Shown piece by piece: positions 5,671 through 10,855 of a stretch of DNA of 13,565 bases. This DNA is from CAYLNM01 sp964385045 (GTDB lineage: Bacteria > Planctomycetota > Phycisphaerae > Phycisphaerales > SM1A02): the NCBI GenBank assembly GCA_964385045.1, contig CAYLNM010000124.1:1-13565 (forward strand), given 5' to 3'. Position numbers and translations under genes: made by a program. The notes under the pieces are model-generated. The model ran no database searches and had not been told where the DNA came from. It saw only the letters and a list, made by a program, of their open reading frames with translations. Positions within the stretch are counted from its first letter, which is position 1, and every line of letters begins with the position of its first letter.

Positions 5671-6993
5671 GATCCGGCGGCGACGGGCAGCGGCGTGATC
5701 GAGGAGGCCGACGGCGCGCTCCGCGTCCACCTGCGGCGCACCGGACCCGAGGGCATCCCCGGCCGGCGCACGAGTCCGGTGGACGAGGCCACCCACGCGA
5801 CCGCGGCCGCGATCGTGGCCGACGTGCGGGCGCGGGGCGAGGCGGCGCTGCGCGAGCACGCCGAGCGCCTGGGCGACGTCCCGCCCGGCGGCCCGCTGGT
5901 CCTCGACCGCGCCGCGATGGAGCGGGCGGCGGCGGACGTGCCGCGCGAGCAGGTCGGGCTGCTCGAGCGGGTGGCGGCGCGGATCGACCGCTTCGCCCGG
6001 GCCCAGCGCGAGGCGATCGGCCCGGTGCGGGTGCCGGTGCCGGGCGGCTGGGCCGGGCATCGGGTGCAGCCGGTCGACGGGGCGGGCTGCTACGCCCCGG
6101 GCGGGCGCTTCCCGTTGCCGAGCTCGATGCTGATGACCGTCGTCACCGCGCGGGCGGCCGGCGTCCCGGACGTCTGGGCCGCGAGCCCGCGTCCGGCCCC
6201 GATCACGGTGGCGGCCGCGCTCGTGGCGGGGGCGGACGGGATGCTGGCCGTGGGCGGGGCCCAGGCGATCGCGGCCCTCGCCTACGGTGCGGGGTCGGTG
6301 CCGGCGGCCGACGTCGTCTGCGGCCCCGGCAACCGCTTCGTCACCGCGGCCAAGCGCATCGTCGCCGCCGATCGCCGGATCGACATGCTCGCGGGGCCGT
6401 CGGAGCTGCTGCTGGTCGCCGACGCCGGCGCCGATCCCGAGACGGTGGCCGCCGACCTGCTCGCCCAGGCCGAGCACGATCCCGACGCGATCCCGCTGCT
6501 GGCCACGACCGATCCCGCGGTGGTGGACGCGGTGGAGGCGGCCCTGGGCCGGCAGCTGCGGACGCTGGCGACCCGGGACACCGCGGCCCGGGCCCTGGCC
6601 AACGGGGCCGCGATCCTGTGCGACCACGCCGACGCGGTGGTCGCCGCCTGCGACGCGGTGGCCCCCGAGCACCTGCAGCTCTCGTGCGCGGACGCGGCCG
6701 CCATCGCCCCGCGGCTGCGGCACTACGGCGGACTCTTCCTCGGCGAGGCCGCGGCCGAGGTCCTCGGCGACTACGGGGCGGGGCCGAACCACACGCTCCC
6801 GACCGGCGGCACCGCGCGGCTGCACGCCGGGCTGTCGGTGATGGACTTCCTGCGGCTCCAGACGACCCTCGCGATCGAGCATCCGCCCGCCGCGGGCGAG
6901 CTCGCCGCCGACGCCGAGCGGCTCGCGGAGCTGGAGGGACTCGCGGCCCACGCCGCCGCGGCCGCCCGTCGTCGGCCGGAGCCTTCCGGCTGA
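5665..6993 (+). CDS. hisD: Histidinol dehydrogenase (HisD)
   Basis: Zinc-dependent NAD enzyme for the last two steps, histidinol to histidinal to histidine. At 442 residues it is full length. Zinc ligands are Gln268 and His271 (LAQAEHDPDA), Asp369 (LGDYGAGPNHTLPTGG) and His429 (LEGLAAHAAA). The catalytic pair is Glu335-His336 (APEHLQL). Other signatures are CYAPGGRFPLPSSMLM (142-157), VGGAQAIAALAYG (196-208) and VCGPGNRFVTAAKR (218-231). It is the last gene of the operon here, whereas in many bacteria hisD is near the front. In fungi the corresponding domain is fused directly behind HisI-HisE in HIS4, the same order seen here as separate overlapping genes. A 118-nt gap follows before apt. Confidence 0.97.
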   Translation: MSDPAATGSGVIEEADGALRVHLRRTGPEGIPGRRTSPVDEATHATAAAIVADVRARGEAALREHAERLGDVPPGGPLVLDRAAMERAAADVPREQVGLLERVAARIDRFARAQREAIGPVRVPVPGGWAGHRVQPVDGAGCYAPGGRFPLPSSMLMTVVTARAAGVPDVWAASPRPAPITVAAALVAGADGMLAVGGAQAIAALAYGAGSVPAADVVCGPGNRFVTAAKRIVAADRRIDMLAGPSELLLVADAGADPETVAADLLAQAEHDPDAIPLLATTDPAVVDAVEAALGRQLRTLATRDTAARALANGAAILCDHADAVVAACDAVAPEHLQLSCADAAAIAPRLRHYGGLFLGEAAAEVLGDYGAGPNHTLPTGGTARLHAGLSVMDFLRLQTTLAIEHPPAAGELAADAERLAELEGLAAHAAAAARRRPEPSG

Positions 6994-7007
6994 GGCGGCG
7001 GGCGCGG

Positions 7008-7013
7008 TACCGT
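7008..7013 (+). promoter_or_regulatory. Possible -10 box upstream of apt
   Basis: TACCGT fits the TANNNT pattern and lies 104 nt upstream of the apt start, 15 nt after the hisD stop. TTCCGG at 6984-6989 is at 18-nt spacing but is a poor -35. Similar TAC-centred boxes lie before the epimerase and transporter genes. If real, apt has its own promoter with a leader of about 90 nt. Confidence 0.3.
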
Positions 7014-7045
7014 GGACGTCGCGGCGCGCGCGGCGCCCGGGAACG

Positions 7046-7068
7046 GGACGGCCGGCGCGCCGGCGTCC
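7046..7068. repeat. 14-bp perfect palindrome in the hisD-apt gap
   Basis: GCCGGCGCGCCGGC (7051-7064) is a perfect palindrome. It is flanked by GGAC (7046-7049) and GTCC (7065-7068), which extend the arms to 11 bp with one bulged G. There is no T-run, so it is not a classical intrinsic terminator. It could end the his transcript, act as an operator, or fold in the apt leader. Confidence 0.55.
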
Positions 7069-7100
7069 GCCTTCCGCCCGCCGCGTCCGCGTCCGCGCAC

Positions 7101-7104
7101 GGAG
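7101..7104 (+). promoter_or_regulatory. apt ribosome-binding site
   Basis: GGAG lies 7 nt before the ATG at 7112. It supports that start over the GTG at 7012, which is in a different reading frame. Confidence 0.55.
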
Positions 7105-7111
7105 CCCCCGC

Positions 7112-7687
7112 ATGAGCGACTCGACCGTCGACACGTCCGCCTCCCGGGGCACCGCCACGCACGATCCCGTCGACCGGCTGCGGGGCCTCATCCGGGACGT
7201 GCCCGACTTCCCGAAGCCGGGCATCGTCTTCCGCGACTTCACGCCGCTGCTCGCCGACCCCGCCGGCCTCGCCCTCGCGGTCGAGCTGATGGCCAATCCG
7301 TTCCGCGGGCGGGGCGTCGAGCTCGTGGTCGGGGCCGAGAGCCGCGGCTTCATCTTCGGCACCGCGATCGCCCAGTCGCTCTCCGCCGGCTTCGTGCCGA
7401 TCCGCAAGCAGGGCAAGCTCCCGCACTCGGTCGACGGCGTCGACTACGAGCTCGAGTACGGCCGCGACCGGCTGGAGATCCACTCCGACGCCCTGCGCCC
7501 GGGCCAGCGGGTCCTGCTGGTGGACGACCTCGTCGCGACCGGCGGGACCCTCGAGGCCTGCGGGCAGCTGCTGCAGCGGGCCGGGGCCGAGCTGCTCGGG
7601 ATCAGCGTGCTCATCGAGCTGGCGGCGCTCGGCGGCCGGGCCGCCCTCGCGGACTGGGGCGAGCTCCGGTCGGTGATCACGTACTGA
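7112..7687 (+). CDS. apt: Adenine phosphoribosyltransferase
   Basis: Salvages adenine with PRPP to give AMP in the cytoplasm. Length is 191 residues against about 170-180 usually, the difference being a Ser/Thr-rich N-terminal stretch (1-18). Signatures are VPDFPKPGIVFRDFTPLL (30-47), VVGAESRGFIFG (72-83), RKQGKLP (98-104), and the PRPP-binding loop VLLVDDLVATGGTL (134-147). It shares PRPP with HisG, and histidine synthesis releases AICAR into the purine pathway, but the 118-nt gap suggests separate expression. Its last 11 bases overlap the 3' end of the convergent methyltransferase gene. Confidence 0.95.
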   Translation: MSDSTVDTSASRGTATHDPVDRLRGLIRDVPDFPKPGIVFRDFTPLLADPAGLALAVELMANPFRGRGVELVVGAESRGFIFGTAIAQSLSAGFVPIRKQGKLPHSVDGVDYELEYGRDRLEIHSDALRPGQRVLLVDDLVATGGTLEACGQLLQRAGAELLGISVLIELAALGGRAALADWGELRSVITY

Positions 7688-8600
7688 GCCCGGGACGCGG
7701 CGGGGCCGCGGTGGCGCCGGCCTCCGGCCCGCGGCCGGGGTCCGCCACCCGCCGCGCGACGATCAGCCGCCGCGGGGGCGCGTCGCCGCGCTCGAGTCGT
7801 CCCGCGAGCCCGGCCGCCGCGAGTGCGGCGTCGAGCTCCGCGTCGGTGAACAGTCGCACCGGATGCTCCTCGACCGCGCGCTCGGGCGGCGCGCCGGGGC
7901 GCCGGAGCACCAGCTCGAAGCGGATGCGGAGCACGGAGCCGTCGCGCCGGGCGGTCGTCACCCGCTCGAGGATCGTCCCGTCCCGCTCCACCCGCGTCAC
8001 CTGTCGCGCGGGCGGGGCGAGGGCGTCCGGCGCGAGCGGCGGCTCGACGGCCAGCGCCCCCCCGGGGGCGAGGTGGGCGGCCATGCGCCCGAGCGCCGCG
8101 GTCAGGTCCGTCGGTCCCGGCAGGTACCCGACCGAGGCGAAGAGGCAGGTCACCGCGTCGAAGGGGCGCCCGAGGTCCATCGTCCGCATGTCGGCGTCCG
8201 TCACCGGCGGGACGCCCGGCCGCCCGGTCGCGGCCGCCCGCATCGCCGGATGCGGCTCGACCCCCGCCACCTCGGGCACCGAACGGCCGAAGGCGGCGAG
8301 GTGGGTCCCGGTGCCGCAGGCGACGTCGAGCAGCGACCGCGGGGTCGTCCCGCCGCGGGCCGCCGCGAGCCGGGCGAGGACGCGGGCGGCCTCGGCCTCG
8401 GCATCGCGGCCGCGGGCGGCGTAGACGGCGTCGTACCACGCGGCGAGGGCGTCGAAGGGGGCCGAGGGCTCGGGCGCGGCGGGCCGCGGATCGGGCCGCG
8501 GATCGGGCCGCGGCTCGGACCGCGGCTCGGACCGCGCATGGGCCCTCGAATGGGGCCCCGGCTCGGGCCGGGGGACGGGCTTGGGGCCGGACGCGGTCAT
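7677..8600 (-). CDS. SAM-dependent methyltransferase, amino-sugar N-methyltransferase-like
   Basis: Class I methyltransferase of 307 residues. The SAM-binding motif I is LLDVACGTGTHLAAF (90-104), preceded by FDALAAWYDAVYAARGRD (49-66). Later motifs are DADMRTMDL (135-143), FDAVTCLFASVGYL (147-160) and HLAPGGALAVEPP (176-188). From memory this series is close to the N,N-dimethyltransferases of the DesVI/TylM1 type, which methylate the amino group of dTDP-3-amino-deoxysugars. The substrate here is not established; none of the other genes for such a sugar is in the window. Residues 1-48 are a Pro/Arg-rich tail with a four-residue repeat. The ATG at 8600 lies about 10 nt from a palindromic -10 box and has no Shine-Dalgarno. 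Divergent from the epimerase gene, convergent with apt. Confidence 0.85.
   Translation of the reverse strand: MTASGPKPVPRPEPGPHSRAHARSEPRSEPRPDPRPDPRPAAPEPSAPFDALAAWYDAVYAARGRDAEAEAARVLARLAAARGGTTPRSLLDVACGTGTHLAAFGRSVPEVAGVEPHPAMRAAATGRPGVPPVTDADMRTMDLGRPFDAVTCLFASVGYLPGPTDLTAALGRMAAHLAPGGALAVEPPLAPDALAPPARQVTRVERDGTILERVTTARRDGSVLRIRFELVLRRPGAPPERAVEEHPVRLFTDAELDAALAAAGLAGRLERGDAPPRRLIVARRVADPGRGPEAGATAAPPRPGLST
8481..8540 (-). repeat. 12-bp tandem repeat in the methyltransferase N-terminus
   Basis: On the + strand the unit GGGCCGCGGATC occurs twice, then GGGCCGCGGCTC, GGACCGCGGCTC and GGACCGCGCATG, five units in 60 bp. On the coding strand they give Pro-Arg-Pro-Asp and Pro-Arg-Ser-Glu type repeats (residues about 21-40). 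The region is probably disordered and prone to length change. Confidence 0.8.
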
Positions 8601-8608
8601 CGGCGGGC

Positions 8609-8620
8609 CATCGTACGATG
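8609..8620. promoter_or_regulatory. Palindromic divergent promoter (back-to-back TACGAT boxes)
   Basis: CATCGTACGATG is a perfect 12-bp palindrome in the 29 bp between the two divergent start codons. It holds TACGAT on the + strand (8614-8619) and TACGAT on the - strand (8615-8610), both fitting a TANNNT -10 box. Transcripts starting about 7 nt downstream would begin near 8626 (+) and 8603 (-), only 3-4 nt before ATG at 8630 and ATG at 8600. Neither gene has a Shine-Dalgarno, so both mRNAs may be leaderless. No good -35 box is visible. An alternative is a repressor operator. Confidence 0.45.
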
Positions 8621-8629
8621 CGTGCTTCG

Positions 8630-9841
8630 ATGTCCGATCGCCGCCGCATCCTCGTGGTCAGCAGCTCCCGGGCCGACTGGTGCCATCTGCGGTGGCCGCT
8701 GGCGGCGATGCGGGAGGACCCGGTCCTCGAGCCGATCCTCGCGGCGACCGGCGCCCTGCTCGTGCCCGAGTACGGCCGCGCGGTCGAGGTCATCGAGCAC
8801 GACGGCTTCGCGGTCGACGAGCGGGTCGACTGCGTGCTCGCGGCGGACACCGAGGCCGCCGCCGGTCGCACGCTCGGACTCGCGACGATCGGCTTCGCCG
8901 ACGTCATCGAGCGGCGACGCCCCGACGCGGTGCTCGTGATGGCCGACCGCTTCGAGATGATCGCCCCCGCGTCGGCGGCGATGCTCGCCCGCGTGCCCGT
9001 GGTCCACGTCGAGGGCGGCGAGGCGAGCACCGGGGTGGTCGACCACGCCGTGCGCAACGCCCTCTCGATGATGGCCTCGATCCACCTCGTCACCACGCGG
9101 CTCGCGGCCCGGCGGCTCGAGGCGATGGGCGAGGAGGCGTGGCGGATCCACGTCGTGGGGGCCGGCTCGCTCGACCACCTGCGCCGCACCGCGCTGCCGT
9201 CGCCGGCGGACGTCGCCGACCGTCACGGCCTCGCGCTCGAGGGGCCGTACGTCGTGGTCGCGTACCACCCGGTGACCCTCGACGAGGATCCGGCGGCGGG
9301 GATCGACGCGGTGCTCGCCGGCCTCGAGGCCGCGGGCGTGCGGGCGATCTTCTGCCACCCCAACGCCGACGCCGGGGGGCGCCGCATCGTCGAGCGGATG
9401 CGCCGGTTCGTGGCCGGGCGGCCGGGCGACGCGGTGCTCGTGAACCTCGAGCCCGGCGACTACTGGGGCCTGCTCCGGGGGGCGGCCGCGATGTGCGGCA
9501 ACTCCAGCAGCGGGATCATGGAGTCGGCCGCGGCCGGCGTCCCCGCGGTGAACGTCGGACCGCGGCAGGACGGCCGGGAGCGGCCCGAGAGCGTGATCGA
9601 CGTCGAGCCGGACCCGGACGCGATCGCGGCGGCGCTGCGGGCCGCGATCTCCCCCGCGGCGCGGGCGGTGGCGAGCGTCACCGAGAATCCGTACGGCGAC
9701 GGGCGGGCGGCCGAGCGGATCGTGGAGGCGCTGCGCTCGGTGCCGCTCGGGACCGAGGTGCTGCGCAAGCCGCCGGTGCCGGTCCCGGCGCCGGCGCCGG
9801 CGGCGTCCGCGGGCTCTCGGATCGCGGCCGGACCGGCGTGA
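8630..9841 (+). CDS. neuC: UDP-N-acetylglucosamine 2-epimerase (hydrolysing), NeuC-like
   Basis: Predicted to convert UDP-GlcNAc to ManNAc plus UDP, the entry to sialic or legionaminic-type sugars. The 403 residues show NeuC/WecB-family marks: SSSRADWCHLRWPL (11-24), VMADRFEM with Asp106, VHVEGGEASTG with Glu128 and Glu131, Asp138, AYHPVTLDED with His213, FCHPNAD (241-247), GNSSSGIMES (290-299), and ENPYGDG (352-358). RADW near the start and DRFEM resemble the hydrolysing NeuC branch more than the WecB branch, but the distinction is not certain. I prefer ATG 8630 to ATG 8618 because the latter overlaps the predicted -10 box. The last 25-30 residues are Pro/Ala-rich. No neuB or neuA homologue is in the window, so the final product is unknown. 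Confidence 0.85.
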   Translation: MSDRRRILVVSSSRADWCHLRWPLAAMREDPVLEPILAATGALLVPEYGRAVEVIEHDGFAVDERVDCVLAADTEAAAGRTLGLATIGFADVIERRRPDAVLVMADRFEMIAPASAAMLARVPVVHVEGGEASTGVVDHAVRNALSMMASIHLVTTRLAARRLEAMGEEAWRIHVVGAGSLDHLRRTALPSPADVADRHGLALEGPYVVVAYHPVTLDEDPAAGIDAVLAGLEAAGVRAIFCHPNADAGGRRIVERMRRFVAGRPGDAVLVNLEPGDYWGLLRGAAAMCGNSSSGIMESAAAGVPAVNVGPRQDGRERPESVIDVEPDPDAIAAALRAAISPAARAVASVTENPYGDGRAAERIVEALRSVPLGTEVLRKPPVPVPAPAPAASAGSRIAAGPA

Positions 9842-9904
9842 GCGCGCGGCCGACGACGTGGCCGCGCCGCCGCGTGTCGCTCTCGGCGATGGACGGGACA
9901 TGAC

Positions 9905-9928
9905 ATGATCGTGGTCGCGCGCGATCAT
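9905..9928. promoter_or_regulatory. Inverted repeat upstream of the L,D-transpeptidase gene
   Basis: ATGATCG (9905-9911) and CGATCAT (9922-9928) are perfect inverted arms. A G-T and a G-C pair inside extend the stem over a short loop. It lies 35 nt before the next start codon and 64 nt after the epimerase stop. TGACATGAT overlapping the left arm could be an extended -10. There is no T-run, so an operator or leader structure is more likely than a terminator. Confidence 0.4.
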
Positions 9929-9950
9929 CCTCGCGTCCCGACCGGCGCCC

Positions 9951-9956
9951 AGGGAG
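9951..9956 (+). promoter_or_regulatory. Ribosome-binding site of the L,D-transpeptidase gene
   Basis: AGGGAG lies 7 nt before the ATG at 9964 and fixes that start. Confidence 0.6.
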
Positions 9957-9963
9957 CTCGACC

Positions 9964-10623
9964 ATGACGAGGCTGACGATCCCGGCGCCGATGATCCGCT
10001 TCCCGCGCTGGCGCGAGCACGCGCCGGACGGCACCCTGCTCTGGGTGGACCTCGCGGCCCAGCGGCTGTGGGTCCTCGAGTCGTTCGTGGCGATCGAGGT
10101 GGTCCGCTGCTCGACCGCCGCGGCGGGTCCGGGCGAGCGCGAGGGCTCCGGCTGCACGCCGCGCGGCTGGCACGCGGTGGGCGAGCGCATCGGCGGGGAG
10201 CTCCCGGTGGGGGCGGTCCTGCGGGGTCGCCGCTGGACCGGGGCGTGCTGGAGCCCGGAGCGCGGACTGGTGGCGCAGGGCGAGCCCACCGGCCAGGTCA
10301 CCGTCGGCGCGGGCGAGGCCGACGGCCGCATCCCGGACGCGGCGGCGGTCGGCACCGCGGCGGGCCTCGCCTCGCCCGCGGCGAGCGCCGGCGCGGCGGA
10401 GGACCTGGTGCTGAGCCGGATCCTCTGGCTCGACGGCCGAGAGCCCGGCCGCAACCGCGGCGGCGACGTCGACACGCGGCGGCGATTCATCTACGTGCAC
10501 GGGACGAATCATCCCGAGGCCCTCGGCACGCCGGCGTCCCACGGCTGCGTCCGACTGGCCTGCGCCGACGTGGTGCGGCTCCACGGCCGCGTGGGCGCCG
10601 GCCACCCCGTCTGGATCGGCTGA
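9964..10623 (+). CDS. L,D-transpeptidase (YkuD) fold protein, no signal peptide
   Basis: The C-terminal YkuD signature is intact: His179-Gly180 in FIYVHGTNHPEALG and the catalytic Cys195 in SHGCVRL (Ser192, His193, Arg197). In secreted members these residues cross-link peptidoglycan stems or attach lipoproteins. The N-terminal part (LLWVDLAAQRLWVL, 25-38) fits the first strands of the fold. Residues about 115-147 are an Ala/Gly-rich insert. The protein has 219 residues and no hydrophobic signal peptide at the N-terminus, which reads MTRLTIPAPMIRFPRW. It either stays in the cytoplasm, leaves by another route, or has a mis-assigned start; the ribosome-binding site argues against the last. It is transcribed alone as far as spacing shows. 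Confidence 0.8.
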   Translation: MTRLTIPAPMIRFPRWREHAPDGTLLWVDLAAQRLWVLESFVAIEVVRCSTAAAGPGEREGSGCTPRGWHAVGERIGGELPVGAVLRGRRWTGACWSPERGLVAQGEPTGQVTVGAGEADGRIPDAAAVGTAAGLASPAASAGAAEDLVLSRILWLDGREPGRNRGGDVDTRRRFIYVHGTNHPEALGTPASHGCVRLACADVVRLHGRVGAGHPVWIG

Positions 10624-10812
10624 GTCCGCACGGCGGCGGGGGGCGGGCGGACCCGCATCCGGCCCGGCCGGGGGCGGCGGCGGTCGGCCGCGCACGAGCC
10701 GCGCCGTCGACGCCGGCGGCAGGCCCCGGAGTGATGCCTCGGGGCGGGGCGCGGGCCCGAAAGCGGACCGGCGTCCCCCGGTCGGCGCGAACCGGGCTCG
10801 GCGTCCGACCGA

Positions 10813-10818
10813 TACCCT
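10813..10818 (+). promoter_or_regulatory. Possible -10 box of the transporter gene
   Basis: TACCCT fits TANNNT and lies 37 nt before the ATG at 10856. No convincing -35 is visible. Transcription would begin near 10825, inside the left arm of the hairpin at 10821-10851. Confidence 0.3.
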
Positions 10819-10820
10819 CT

Positions 10821-10851
10821 GCGGACCTCCGCCGCTCCGGGCGGGGTCCGC
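10821..10851 (+). promoter_or_regulatory. Strong hairpin immediately before the transporter start codon
   Basis: GCGGACC (10821-10827) pairs with GGTCCGC (10845-10851), and CCGCC (10829-10833) with GGCGG (10840-10844). This makes 12 base pairs with one bulged T and a 6-nt loop. The right arm ends 4 nt before the ATG and includes the only G-rich stretch (GGCGGGG) that could bind the ribosome. It may limit translation or be a regulator's site. Confidence 0.5.
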
Positions 10852-10855
10852 CCCC

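Larger units (their letters stand above)
10624..10855. other. 232-bp gene-free stretch with hairpins
   Basis: No coding signal on either strand. Small inverted repeats occur at 10624-10629/10647-10652 (GTCCGC/GCGGAC), 10723-10728/10740-10745 (GCCCCG/CGGGGC) and 10766-10771/10778-10783 (GACCGG/CCGGTC). The first two may help end transcription of the upstream gene, but none has a T-run and short GC hairpins are expected by chance at this composition. The last 45 bp hold a promoter-like box and a stronger hairpin, listed separately. Confidence 0.5.

Noticed and set aside
8618..8629. Alternative ATG for the epimerase at 8618
   Set aside because: It overlaps the predicted -10 box, adds only four residues (Met-Arg-Ala-Ser), and has no ribosome-binding site. 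It cannot be excluded.
7444..9189. Long - strand frame overlapping apt, the methyltransferase and the epimerase
   Set aside because: It is a shadow frame with Arg-rich low complexity. The methyltransferase lies in another - strand frame with intact SAM motifs.
10723..10745. Intrinsic terminator after the L,D-transpeptidase gene
   Set aside because: The stem is only 6-7 bp with no T-run and lies 100 bp past the stop. Short GC stems like this are common by chance here.
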